In this document: one piece after another, positions 36,878 to 45,724 of the stretch
Numbering within the stretch: position 1 is the stretch's first letter
How the letters are laid out: each line of letters starts with the position of its first letter
Assembly (NCBI RefSeq): GCF_040536835.1
Contig: NZ_CP159578.1
Coordinates: forward strand, 1,984,001 to 2,048,000
Length of the DNA: 64,000 bases
Direction: 5' to 3'
DNA from: Salinicola endophyticus
Lineage (GTDB): Bacteria; Pseudomonadota; Gammaproteobacteria; Pseudomonadales; Halomonadaceae
The notes under the pieces: generated by a model
What the model saw: the letters and a program-made list of their open reading frames with translations, nothing else
Told to the model about the DNA's origin: nothing
Database searches by the model: none
Translations under genes and position numbers: made by a program

Positions 36878-37483
36878 ATGATCAACCATGTCTGGGGACT
36901 TCTCACGCATCCCAATCGCGAGTGGCAGGAGATCAGCAGCGAGAACGAGACCGTTTCCCACCTCTATGGACACCACGTGCTGATACTGGCAGCGGTGCCG
37001 GTGGTGTGCTCGTTCATCGGTACCACGCTGGTGGGGTGGCACTTCGGCACCGCGGAGACCGGCCTGGCGGAGCGCGTGCAGGTGGCGCCCTCCACCGCGG
37101 TCCTGCTCGCGATCATCTTCTATGCTCTGATTCTGGCCGCGGTCTGGCTGATGGGTAACGTGGTGCACTGGCTGGCCCGGCGCTATCCGTCGCGACCAAG
37201 CCTCAATCGCTGCGTGGTGTTCGCCGGCTATATGGCGACACCGATGTTTCTGAGCGGTATCGTCGCCCTCTATCCCATTGTCTGGCTGTGCCTGCTCGCG
37301 GGTATCGTCGGTCTCTGCTATACCGCCTATCTGCTGTTCGCCGGGCTGCCGTCGTTTCTCGGCATCGACCGCGGCGAGGGCCTGCGCGCTTCCAGTGCGG
37401 CCCTGGCGATCGGTATCCTGGTACTGGAGGCGCTGCTGGCGCTGACCGTCCTGCTGTGGAGCTACGGTGCCGCGCTGGTGTGA
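36878..37483 (+). CDS. Yip1-family integral membrane protein
   Basis: The 201-aa protein has about five transmembrane segments in the Yip1 arrangement, starting INHVWGLLTHPNREWQEIS, the pattern of bacterial YIP1-family proteins. Their function in bacteria is not established. GTGGAGAG precedes ATG 36878. The frame opens upstream, but the product there is not conserved. It stands alone, followed by a terminator. Confidence 0.8.
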   Translation: MINHVWGLLTHPNREWQEISSENETVSHLYGHHVLILAAVPVVCSFIGTTLVGWHFGTAETGLAERVQVAPSTAVLLAIIFYALILAAVWLMGNVVHWLARRYPSRPSLNRCVVFAGYMATPMFLSGIVALYPIVWLCLLAGIVGLCYTAYLLFAGLPSFLGIDRGEGLRASSAALAIGILVLEALLALTVLLWSYGAALV

Positions 37484-37537
37484 TCGGCCGGGTGCCAGGC
37501 GCCTGCCGCACCGGCGTCTGCCACCCTAGGCGTTCCC

Positions 37538-37571
37538 GACGCCCGTCGTCTGCGGCGGGCGTCTTCGTCTT
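37538..37571 (+). terminator. Rho-independent terminator after the Yip1-family gene
   Basis: An 11-bp stem including one G-T pair (37538-37548 with 37553-37563, loop TCTG) is followed by TTCGTCTT. Confidence 0.55.
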
Positions 37572-37638
37572 GCCGGCGGTAGACGTCGAGCTTGCGTTAC
37601 ATTAGGTTAAGGCCCGACCTTTATCGCGGGATCCAACG

Positions 37639-38061
37639 ATGTCACTGATCAACGCCAGGCGTGCCACCGCCATCGCGCTCGCTGCCAGCTTGACGCTCTC
37701 GCTCGCCGGCTGCGGCACGCTGTTCTACCCCGAACGCAAGGGCCAGTTGCCGGGGCGTATCGACCCCGGTGTGGCCATCGCCGATGGCATCGGCCTGCTG
37801 TTCTTCATCGTGCCCGGGGTGATCGCCTACGCTATCGACTTCTCCAACAACACCATCTATCTCCCCAGCGAGGCGGGGGCGGGTATCGATGCCACCCATC
37901 TCGACGACCCTGCCGATACCGCCCAGGTCGATGCACTGCTGGCCTCGCGCGGGCTTCCGCAGGGCTGGCAGGGCGAGGTGGTACGGGTCGAACGGCCGCG
38001 AGATCTGGGTCAGGCGCTGGCCTGGATCGAGACGTCGCGGATCGATCTCGCCGCGCGCTGA
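37639..38061 (+). CDS. Small lipoprotein of unknown function
   Basis: A 140-aa protein with a clear lipoprotein signal: positively charged start, hydrophobic core, lipobox LAGC with lipidated Cys25. A second hydrophobic segment (IADGIGLLFFIVPGVIAYAIDF) follows, a layout seen in YceK/YidQ-like small lipoproteins. The C-terminal part is soluble. Partner and role cannot be read from context. Confidence 0.75.
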   Translation: MSLINARRATAIALAASLTLSLAGCGTLFYPERKGQLPGRIDPGVAIADGIGLLFFIVPGVIAYAIDFSNNTIYLPSEAGAGIDATHLDDPADTAQVDALLASRGLPQGWQGEVVRVERPRDLGQALAWIETSRIDLAAR

Positions 38062-38230
38062 GTCTCGGCGGCGAGACCCGCCTCGCGCTCTTGGCAGTGT
38101 CTGGCTCTGCTAAGCTCTCAGGCAGAGGCGCGGCGGCGCTCCAACGCTATCACTGCCACGGTTTGGGGTGGCGGGTAGTCGCCAACCGGGCTGGCCGCCG
38201 CGCTCGACGCCGTTTTGAGAGAGAGAGCGC

Positions 38231-39298
38231 ATGCGCACCTTCGAGTGTCACTGCTGTCAGCCGCCGAGCCGGCTGTTCTTCGACAATACCCGCTGTACCG
38301 TGTGCCAGGCCGAGGTCGGTTGGTGTCCGGTGTGCTGCAGCGTGACGGCGCTGATCCCGCAGGGGACGGACTATCGCTGCGCCAACCCTGTCTGCGCTGT
38401 GACCCTGGTCAAGTGCTTCAACAATGCCCACCACGGCGTCTGCAACCGCCTGCTGACACCGCTGGAAGCGTCCCGCTACCAGAGCCTGTGCGACTGCTGT
38501 CGCCACAATACGGTGATTCCCGATCTCTCCATCGACGGCCACCGCGAGCGCTGGGCAGCGCTGGAGGCGGCCAAGCGAAGGCTGTTCTACACCCTGGACC
38601 TGATGGGCCTGCCGCACCCGGCGCCGCAGGACGCCGCACCGCTGCCGCTGCGCTTCGCCTTCATGGCCGACGCCCTGCCGGACCAGGGGCTATGGCGCGC
38701 CACGGACAGTGGCGACAAGGTGTATACCGGGCATGCCGAGGGGTTGATCACGATCAATCTCAAGGAGGCCGATGACGTCGAGCGCGAGCGCCTGCGGGTC
38801 GACCTCGACGAGCCCCAGCGGACCCTGATCGGTCATTTTCGCCACGAGATCGGCCACTACTACTGGGATCTGCTGATCAAGGGGCGCGAGGAGGCGGCGA
38901 GTCGGGCCGTGTTCGGCGATCACGACGCGCCTCCCTACGCCGAAGCGCTGGAGCGCTACTATGCCGAGGGTCCAGTAGCGGACTGGCGCGCGCGCTATGT
39001 GTCGGCCTACGCCACCATGCACCCATGGGAGGATTTCGCCGAGACCTTCTCGCTCTACGAGGACATCGTGTCGGTGCTCGACACCGCCGGCGACCTGGGA
39101 CTGCCCAAGGTGACGCTGGATAGCGGTATCGATGCCATGATTGTGGTCTTCCAGCGGGTCGGTGTGGGTCTCAACGAACTCAACCGAGAAATGGGGCTGC
39201 TCGACGTGGTGCCGGTGATCATCACCCCGGCGATCCGCGACAAGCTCGCCTATGTCCACGATCTGGTGACCCGCGCAGCGACGTCGCCGCGCGGGTGA
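38231..39298 (+). CDS. Zinc-ribbon putative metallopeptidase
   Basis: The 355-aa protein starts with several CxxC-type pairs (Cys6, Cys8/9, Cys22, Cys25, Cys32, Cys35/36 and more before residue 95), suggesting one or two zinc ribbons. The second part has HEIGH at residues 205-209 followed by YYWD, a zincin-like HExxH motif, and downstream acidic candidates HPWEDFAETFSLYED for a third ligand. This matches the family annotated as putative zinc-binding peptidase; I know of no defined substrate. ATG 38231 follows GAGAGAG. It converges on the alpha-E/ATP-grasp pair and may process that system's product. Confidence 0.8.
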   Translation: MRTFECHCCQPPSRLFFDNTRCTVCQAEVGWCPVCCSVTALIPQGTDYRCANPVCAVTLVKCFNNAHHGVCNRLLTPLEASRYQSLCDCCRHNTVIPDLSIDGHRERWAALEAAKRRLFYTLDLMGLPHPAPQDAAPLPLRFAFMADALPDQGLWRATDSGDKVYTGHAEGLITINLKEADDVERERLRVDLDEPQRTLIGHFRHEIGHYYWDLLIKGREEAASRAVFGDHDAPPYAEALERYYAEGPVADWRARYVSAYATMHPWEDFAETFSLYEDIVSVLDTAGDLGLPKVTLDSGIDAMIVVFQRVGVGLNELNREMGLLDVVPVIITPAIRDKLAYVHDLVTRAATSPRG

Positions 39299-39307
39299 GG
39301 GTGGCGC

Positions 39308-40294
39308 TCAATCGTCGTCGTCGCCGAGGGTACGTTCCTGGGTGCTGGCGCTCTTGACCGGACGCACCACGAAGTAGGCACCGGCAATCGCTTCGTGCAG
39401 GTTGTTGAAGCCGATCTGGAACTCGTCGATGAGCTGGTGCAGCTGCTCGGGCGCGCGGGCGAGTGTCTGGACGTCGGCTTCGGCGACTTCGGCGCGCACC
39501 AGCGTTGCCACCGCCAGCGGCCGGTCGTGGTTGGGCAGGGACTGCAGCTCCCAGCTCACCTCCTCGAGGCTGCGCAGCACCGAGCGCGGCAGATCGTGAT
39601 CCTGGAGCAGGAAACGCAGCACATCGGGCCCGCGCACTCTGAGTCTCACCGCCTGGCGATACATCTGGTAGGCGGTGAGCGACTTGAGCACGCTCATCCA
39701 CTGCAGATGCTCGAACGGGATCAGCTCTTCCGGGCTGCGTGGCAGCAGATTGTCGGAACGAACGTCGAGGATCCGCGTGGTCATGTCGGCGCGCTCCAGA
39801 TGCCGTCCCAGCGAGAGAAAGGTACGTGCCTCGGTGTGGCTGAGGGTACCTTCTATCAATCCGGTCAGGGTCTGGCAGGCACGCACCACGCTCTTGAGGA
39901 AGGCGTCACGATGGCGTGGTTTCAGGCCAGCCTGGGTCTGCTCCTGGATATCCAGGTAGCACTGGTTGATCTCTTCCCAGATCTCCCGCGGTACCACATC
40001 GCGAGTGGTGCGCAGGTTCTCGCGCGCATTGGCCAGCGAGGAGAGGATCGAGCCGGAGTGATCCCGCGACAGACATAGGAAGTCGATCACATTGCGTTCG
40101 CTGCGCTCACTGTAGAGCGCATCGAAGATCTCTTCGCTACCGGTGATGTCGATCAGGGTCGACCAGCTCAGCGCGGCACGTGCCGGCATGTCCAGCAGCA
40201 GGTTGCTGTTGACGCTGATCAGGCGCGCGGTGTCCTCCGCGCGCTCGACGTAGCGGGCCATCCAGTACAGGTTTTCGGCGACGCGTGACAGCAT
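39308..40294 (-). CDS. Alpha-E domain protein (stand-alone)
   Basis: The 328-aa all-helical protein begins MLSRVAENLYWMARYVERAED, the signature of the alpha-E family, and repeats related helices (FLSLGRHLERADMTTRILDVR). Established context: alpha-E proteins occur beside circularly permuted ATP-grasp enzymes and transglutaminases in predicted peptide-modification operons (Iyer and Aravind analyses of amidoligases). Biochemical role is unknown. AGGAGG precedes ATG 40294, which lies 3 bases after the upstream ATP-grasp gene, so the two are almost surely co-translated. Confidence 0.88.
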   Translation of the reverse strand: MLSRVAENLYWMARYVERAEDTARLISVNSNLLLDMPARAALSWSTLIDITGSEEIFDALYSERSERNVIDFLCLSRDHSGSILSSLANARENLRTTRDVVPREIWEEINQCYLDIQEQTQAGLKPRHRDAFLKSVVRACQTLTGLIEGTLSHTEARTFLSLGRHLERADMTTRILDVRSDNLLPRSPEELIPFEHLQWMSVLKSLTAYQMYRQAVRLRVRGPDVLRFLLQDHDLPRSVLRSLEEVSWELQSLPNHDRPLAVATLVRAEVAEADVQTLARAPEQLHQLIDEFQIGFNNLHEAIAGAYFVVRPVKSASTQERTLGDDDD

Positions 40295-40297
40295 GGC

Positions 40298-41752
40298 TCA
40301 ATCCTCCTCGGTGTCGACGATCCAGGTGTCCTTGCTGCCCCCACCCTGGGAGGAGTTGACCACCAGCGAGTCCTTGACCAGCGCCACCCGGGTCAGGCCG
40401 CCCATGGTGACGTGGGTCTCCGGTCCCGAGAGGATGAACGGGCGCAAGTCGACGTGGCGCGGCTCGGGGGCGCCGTCGAACAGGGTTGGGGCGGTGGACA
40501 GTGCCAGTGTCGGTTGCGCCATGTAGTTGCGCGGGTCGGCCTGGATGCGCTCGGCGAAGGCGGCGCGTTCCGCCGCGGTCGAGCGCGGGCCGATCAGCAT
40601 ACCGTAGCCGCCGGATTCGTTGGCCGGCTTGACCACCAGCTCGTCGAGGTGATCGAGCACGTAGCGGCGGTCGTCGTCGAACATGCACAGATAGCTGGGC
40701 ACGTTGGGCAGCGTCGCCTCCTGGTCGAGATAGTAGCGAATCAGCTTGGGCACGAAGGCGTAGACCACCTTGTCGTCGGCGACGCCGGCGCCGGGGGCAT
40801 TGGCCAGTGCCACCTTGCCGGCACGCCAGGCGCGTAGCAGGCCCGGCGTGCCGAGCATCGAATCGGGGCGGAAGGCTTCCGGGTCGAGGAACAGGTCGTC
40901 GATCCGGCGATAGATCACGTCGACCCGCTTGAGCCCGTCGACGGTATGCATGTAGACCACGTCATCGTCGTCGACGATCAGGTCGGAACCCTGGACCAGC
41001 TCCACGCCCATCTGTTGCGCCAGGTAGGCGTGCTCGTAATAGGCGGAGTTGTAGATGCCAGGAGTCAGCACCACGATCTGGGGATCGTCGCCCGGGCGCG
41101 GCGAGAGGCTGGCCAGGGTGTCGTAGAGCTGCGCCGGATAGTCATCCACCGGCAGGATACGCCCGGTCTGGAACAGCTCCGGCAGGACACGCTTGGTCAC
41201 GTTGCGGTTCTCGAGCATGTAAGAGACGCCGGAGGGGACGCGCAGATTGTCTTCGAGCACGTAGACCGTACCGTCGCCGTCGCGCACCAGGTCGGAACCG
41301 CAGATGTGGGCCCAGATGCCGTGGGGTGGGTCGATACCGCAGCACTGGGGGCGGAAGTTGACCGATTGGGCCAGAATCTCACCGGGCAGGATACCGTCCT
41401 TGATCACCTTCTGGTCGTGATAAAGGTCATCGATGAACAGGTTGAGGGCATCGACACGCTGCTTCAGGCCCGCCTCGATGCCGCGCCACTCGCTGGCGGG
41501 GATGATGCGCGGCACGATGTCGAATGGCCAGGCGCGGTCGATGGTGCTGCCTTCGGAGTAGACGGTGAAGGTGATGCCCATGGTGCGGATCGCCACCTCG
41601 GCGGCCAGCTTGCGCTCATTGAGTTCGCGCGGGGTGAAACTCTCCAGCATGTCGCACAGCGGTGCTGCGGCTGGCCGTGGTGCGCCGCCGGCAGCGATCA
41701 GTTCGTCGTAGAAGTGTTTGCCGGGGTACTGCTGCCAATCCACATTGCCCAT
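40298..41752 (-). CDS. Circularly permuted ATP-grasp enzyme (stand-alone)
   Basis: Predicted ATP-dependent carboxylate-amine ligase, 484 aa. ATP-grasp motifs in permuted order are visible: VYVLEDNLRVPSG (LEDN at 166-169), VVKPANESGGYG (373-384, ATP-binding Lys and Gly loop) and SSQGGGSKD (467-475). All look intact, so catalytic activity is plausible. Substrates are unknown; the family is predicted to make peptide or amide bonds. AGGAG is 9 bases before ATG 41752. Followed by the alpha-E gene on the same strand and divergent from a fused paralogue. Confidence 0.9.
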   Translation of the reverse strand: MGNVDWQQYPGKHFYDELIAAGGAPRPAAAPLCDMLESFTPRELNERKLAAEVAIRTMGITFTVYSEGSTIDRAWPFDIVPRIIPASEWRGIEAGLKQRVDALNLFIDDLYHDQKVIKDGILPGEILAQSVNFRPQCCGIDPPHGIWAHICGSDLVRDGDGTVYVLEDNLRVPSGVSYMLENRNVTKRVLPELFQTGRILPVDDYPAQLYDTLASLSPRPGDDPQIVVLTPGIYNSAYYEHAYLAQQMGVELVQGSDLIVDDDDVVYMHTVDGLKRVDVIYRRIDDLFLDPEAFRPDSMLGTPGLLRAWRAGKVALANAPGAGVADDKVVYAFVPKLIRYYLDQEATLPNVPSYLCMFDDDRRYVLDHLDELVVKPANESGGYGMLIGPRSTAAERAAFAERIQADPRNYMAQPTLALSTAPTLFDGAPEPRHVDLRPFILSGPETHVTMGGLTRVALVKDSLVVNSSQGGGSKDTWIVDTEED

Positions 41753-42160
41753 CGCTCAAGCTCCTGCCGGCGAATCGGTCTGGCCGGTCGTCGTGTTGTT
41801 GTGTCGTTGTCTCAGCATAGTGAGCGTCTGGCCAGGCTGTCACCTGCGACGTGCGGCGGTGGTGTCTGAGTTTTTCCGCCGCTGCAGACCAGGTAGCGGG
41901 TGAGCGATCTGCGGATAGCCGGGCTGCAGTGACGGCACCGGTGGCCGATAAGGTGATCAGAGGTGACGCCGGCCAGTGGTGCGATTAAGCTGGCGCCAGG
42001 GCGCGCGGGGTAGGTTGCGTGCGCCGCAGTCGGCTTTGGGGTAGCGGGCCGGCGCCCTGCGTGACAATGGACGGGCCGCCCCTGGGTGACCCGCATGGTT
42101 CGGCAGGAGGCCGGACGCGACGCTGGCCGGATGTGCCCGAGCAAAGGTAGCAAGGCGACG
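41753..42160. promoter_or_regulatory. Divergent control region between the two ATP-grasp genes
   Basis: These 408 bases separate the starts of the stand-alone and fused ATP-grasp genes and must carry promoters for both. I see no strong sigma-70 element, palindrome or repeat, and no supportable ORF. Confidence 0.4.
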
Positions 42161-44716
42161 ATGGCCGAGATCGATATCCGCACTACGCCCTGGCTTGGCG
42201 ATTATGAGACCGAGTCGGGCTTTGATCTGCTGGTGACCCCGCGCGGTTCGCTGCGGCGACGCTGGCAGCCGCTGCTGGCGGCACTGGAGCGCCTCGACCG
42301 AGACACCCTGGCCCAGCGGGTCGAAGAGATTCAGCGCCTGCTGCACGAGAACGGTGTCACCTACGGGCGCTCGGCCGACGACCCCGAGAGCCTGCGCCAG
42401 TGGCGGCTCGATCCGCTGCCGCTGGTGATCACGCCGACCGAGTGGCAGCATCTGGAGCGCGCGCTCCTTCAGCGCATGCGTCTGCTCGACGCGCTACTGG
42501 CGGATATCTATGGCCCTCGGCGCATGCTCGAGGAGGGTGTGCTGCCCGCCGATGCGCTGTTCGCCAATCCGGGCTTCCTGCTCGCCTGCGACCGTCTCTA
42601 CGGCAAGCGCGGGCCGGCGCTTTCTCTGCTGGCGGTGGATCTGAGCCGCGACAGCGACGGCCGCTGGTGCGTGCTTGCCGATCATCTGCAGACACCGACC
42701 GGCATGGGCTTTGCGCTGGAGAACCGGATCGCCATGGCACGTGCCTTCCCCGGTGTCTATCGCAATGCGCCGCTGCGCCGTCTGGCGGGTTTTCTCGAAC
42801 GCCAGCACCACGCCCTGGGCGCACTCTCGCCGTTGACGCTGGACCAGCCGCGGATTGCGCTGCTGGCGCCGGGCTCGGCGCACGCCAGCCATTTCGAACA
42901 CGCCTACCTGGCCAACTATCTCAACCTGGCACTGGTCGAAGGCAGTGACCTGGTAGTGCGCGATGCGCGGGTATGGATGCGCACCCTGGGTGGGCTGGAG
43001 CCGGTGGACGTGCTGCTCAAGCAGATCGGCGACGCCTGGAGTGATCCGCTGGAGCTGGAAGCCGACTCGCTGATCGGCGTGCCCGGGCTGCTTGCCGCGA
43101 TTCGCGGCGGCGGTGTCGGGGTGGCCAACCCTCCGGGTGTCGGCGTACTCGAAAATCCGCTGATCGCGGCCTCTCTGCCGCGTCTGTGCGAGCGCTTGCT
43201 GGGTGAGCCGCTGGCGATCTCGGGGCCCGAGTCGCACTGGTGCGGCGAGGCGGCGGGGCTGGCCTGGTCGCTCGCCGACTTCGAGCGCCTGCGCTTTCAG
43301 CGCATCGACGTCGGCCACGCGATCATCGAACCCAAGAGCCTGGCACCGGCGGCACAGGCGGCGCTGCGCGCGGCGCTGGTGGCGCATCCCGAGCGCTATG
43401 TGGCATCGCGTCCGCTGGAGGGCGCCACGGCGCCGTTCATGACCCACGTCGGCGCCGGGCTGACGCCGGCGACTTTCAATCTGCGCTGCTTCGTGCAGGC
43501 GCGCTACGACGACCAGCGCCGGCCGGCGGGCTTCGAGGCGATGCCGGGCGGCGTGGCGTGGCAAGGGCTGCCCGGAGCGGAGATGGCGACGAGTCAGTGC
43601 GTCAAGGACGTGTGGGTCAGCGCGACCTCGCCCCAGCCCCACGTCAGTCGCCTGCGGCGCGCGTCGCAGGCGTTCGTGGTCACCCGGGACGGCGCCGATC
43701 TGCCCAGTCGGGTGGCCGAGAGCCTGTTCTGGCTGGGGCGCTACGGTGAGCGCCTGGATGGCCAGGCGCGGCTGCTGCGTGAAGCGATCTATCGTCTGAT
43801 GGAGCAGGACCAGGAGACCCTCGCCGACCCGGCGCTGGACGATCTGCTCCGCCTGCTGGGGCTCGAGCGGGAGCTGGCCGATCCCGCCCGAAACCGTTTC
43901 CAGCATGACCGCGAGCAGCTCCTGTCGCTGTTCAAGGAGGGCCATCCGGAGGCGCTGCCCAGCCTGCTGGCGCGCTTGGTGGCCAATGGGCGGGCGGTAC
44001 GCGACCATCTCGGCGACGACGCCTGGCGGGTGTTCAACCAGCTGCATCAGGAGGGCGCGCGTCTGCCGCAGGCGGGCATTCACGAAGGGCGGCGCGCGGT
44101 AGAAGCGCTGATCACTCAGTCGGCGGCGTTCTTCGGCTTCTGCAACGAGACCATGCCGCACCATTACGGCTGGCGCTTCCTCGACATCGGGCGTTTCATC
44201 GAGCGCGCCATGCTCACCCTGCGGCTGCTGCGGGTGGCGCTGATCGAAGCACCTCAGTCCGCGCCCCAGGGTGACAATGCGCCAGCGACCGGTGACGGCC
44301 TGTGGGAGGTGGTGCTGGCGACCACCGACAATGCCAGCGCTTACCGCCGACGCTACCGCAGCGAGCTCTATCCGGCGGCGATTCTCGATCTGCTACTGTT
44401 CGATGAGGGCAATCCGCGCTCGATCGGCTATATGTTCAAGCGTCTGGAGCGCCAGATCGCGCATCTGCCGCAGCCGCAGGACACGCCCTATCGCAGCGAC
44501 GAGGCGCGGTTGCTGATTCGCGCGCGCGCCGCGCTGCATCTGGCGGATCTCGACTCGCTGGCGGAGAGTGCTCTGCTGCCGCAGGCGAGGCAGACGCTGG
44601 CGACCCTGCTGGATGCTCTGGCCGAGCCGCTGGCGGCGCTGTCGCAGGCGATCGAGTACAGCCACTTCAGCCATGCCGAGGCGCCGCGCCAGCTGATTCC
44701 GATGCAGGCGCCCTGA
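42161..44716 (+). CDS. Fused circularly permuted ATP-grasp / alpha-E protein
   Basis: The 851-aa protein joins an ATP-grasp-like half (about 20-500) to an alpha-E half (about 514-840, beginning LPSRVAESLFWLGRYGERL). It is paralogous to the divergent split pair. Comparison shows altered catalytic motifs: LEDN of the split enzyme is LADH here (172-175), the VVKPANESGGYG loop has no recognisable counterpart (region about 380-395), and SSQGGGSKD is reduced to TSQCVKD (about 477-483). It may be a non-catalytic partner or use different chemistry; the change may be typical of the fused subfamily. ATG 42161 follows AAGG; the open frame begins 75 bases earlier. A transglutaminase-like gene follows. 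Confidence 0.88.
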   Translation: MAEIDIRTTPWLGDYETESGFDLLVTPRGSLRRRWQPLLAALERLDRDTLAQRVEEIQRLLHENGVTYGRSADDPESLRQWRLDPLPLVITPTEWQHLERALLQRMRLLDALLADIYGPRRMLEEGVLPADALFANPGFLLACDRLYGKRGPALSLLAVDLSRDSDGRWCVLADHLQTPTGMGFALENRIAMARAFPGVYRNAPLRRLAGFLERQHHALGALSPLTLDQPRIALLAPGSAHASHFEHAYLANYLNLALVEGSDLVVRDARVWMRTLGGLEPVDVLLKQIGDAWSDPLELEADSLIGVPGLLAAIRGGGVGVANPPGVGVLENPLIAASLPRLCERLLGEPLAISGPESHWCGEAAGLAWSLADFERLRFQRIDVGHAIIEPKSLAPAAQAALRAALVAHPERYVASRPLEGATAPFMTHVGAGLTPATFNLRCFVQARYDDQRRPAGFEAMPGGVAWQGLPGAEMATSQCVKDVWVSATSPQPHVSRLRRASQAFVVTRDGADLPSRVAESLFWLGRYGERLDGQARLLREAIYRLMEQDQETLADPALDDLLRLLGLERELADPARNRFQHDREQLLSLFKEGHPEALPSLLARLVANGRAVRDHLGDDAWRVFNQLHQEGARLPQAGIHEGRRAVEALITQSAAFFGFCNETMPHHYGWRFLDIGRFIERAMLTLRLLRVALIEAPQSAPQGDNAPATGDGLWEVVLATTDNASAYRRRYRSELYPAAILDLLLFDEGNPRSIGYMFKRLERQIAHLPQPQDTPYRSDEARLLIRARAALHLADLDSLAESALLPQARQTLATLLDALAEPLAALSQAIEYSHFSHAEAPRQLIPMQAP

Positions 44717-44769
44717 GCGAAGCGCGACGCTCGGCATGGTGCCAGTTTGACCATAGGGATGGGCGAGGC

Positions 44770-44820
44770 GTGGCGTTGTCCAGGGTGTGGCATTGTCCAG
44801 GGTGTAGCGTTGTCTAGAGA
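44770..44820 (+). repeat. Three tandem 17-bp units upstream of the transglutaminase gene
   Basis: Units 44770-44786 (GTGGCGTTGTCCAGGGT), 44787-44803 (one change) and 44804-44820 (more diverged) are head to tail. They fill the gap between the fused ATP-grasp stop and the transglutaminase SD. They could be operator iterons or a slippage product. Confidence 0.8.
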
Positions 44821-44857
44821 GGAGTCGCGGGTGACGCGCGAGAGAGAAAGGGATGTC

Positions 44858-45724
44858 ATGCGCTATCGTGTCAGCCACAGCACCCGTTACGACTACGCGG
44901 CTTCGGTCTCGCTATGCCATAACGAGGCGCGTCTGACGCCGCGGCGCTTGACCTGGCAGCACCCCGAGCCGACTCGCCTGACGGTGACGCCGGCGCCGGC
45001 CGTGCTGCAAACGCGGCGCGACGTGTTCGGCAATGAGGTCAACTATTTCAGCGTCCAGGAGGTGCATCAGAGCCTGACGGTGATCGCCGAAACCTGCCTC
45101 ACCACCGGCGCGCGCCCGCAGCCGCCGGCAGTCGGCGCCTGGGAGGCGGTGCGCGAGACCAGCCGCGAGCGGGTGGCGTGCCGGCTCTATCAGCTCGATT
45201 CGCCGTTCGTCACCCGCCATGCGGCGCTGCACGACTTCGCCGCCATCAGCTTCACCCCGGGACGACCGCTGCTCGAGGCCGCCGCCGAACTCAACCAGCG
45301 CATCTTTGAAGGTTTCGTCTACGATCCCGGTTACACCACGCTGGCGACGCCGGTGCTGGAGGTGCTGGAGGCGCGCCGCGGCGTGTGCCAGGACTTCGCC
45401 CATCTGATGATCGGCTGCCTGCGTTCGCTGGGGCTCGCCGCGCGCTACGTCAGCGGCTATCTCGAAACCCGACCGCCGCCGGGACAGTCGCGGTTGGTGG
45501 GTGCGGACGCCTCCCACGCCTGGAGTGCGCTCTATCTGCCTGGCTGGGGCTGGTTGGAGTTCGATCCGACCAACGGCACGCTGCCTGGCGAGCGGCATCT
45601 GATCACCGGCTGGGGCCGTGATTACGGCGACGTGCCGCCCCTGAAAGGGGTGATGAGCGGCGGCGGCTCGCATGCGCTCGAGGTGGCGGTGGATGTGGAA
45701 CCTTTGGCTGTTGATCCCGCCTAA
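44858..45724 (+). CDS. Transglutaminase-like cysteine protease family protein
   Basis: The 288-aa protein has the bacterial transglutaminase-like N-terminal beta domain (MRYRVSHSTRYDYAASVSLCHNEARLTPR) and the papain-like core with triad Cys177 (RGVCQDFAH), His220 (DASHAW) and Asp236 (EFDPTNG). Family members are predicted proteases or amide-bond-forming enzymes. This type is routinely found with alpha-E and ATP-grasp genes, supporting a shared pathway. There is no signal peptide, so it is cytoplasmic. AAGGGA precedes ATG 44858. Its stop overlaps the convergent transporter gene by four bases. Confidence 0.9.
   Translation: MRYRVSHSTRYDYAASVSLCHNEARLTPRRLTWQHPEPTRLTVTPAPAVLQTRRDVFGNEVNYFSVQEVHQSLTVIAETCLTTGARPQPPAVGAWEAVRETSRERVACRLYQLDSPFVTRHAALHDFAAISFTPGRPLLEAAAELNQRIFEGFVYDPGYTTLATPVLEVLEARRGVCQDFAHLMIGCLRSLGLAARYVSGYLETRPPPGQSRLVGADASHAWSALYLPGWGWLEFDPTNGTLPGERHLITGWGRDYGDVPPLKGVMSGGGSHALEVAVDVEPLAVDPA

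Noticed and set aside
38089..38230. Possible small RNA or promoter between the lipoprotein and metallopeptidase genes
   Set aside because: Only a weak 6-bp hairpin and no clear -10/-35 pair; not supportable.
42494..44164. 556-codon minus-strand open frame inside the fused ATP-grasp gene
   Set aside because: Composition-driven shadow with no recognisable domain.
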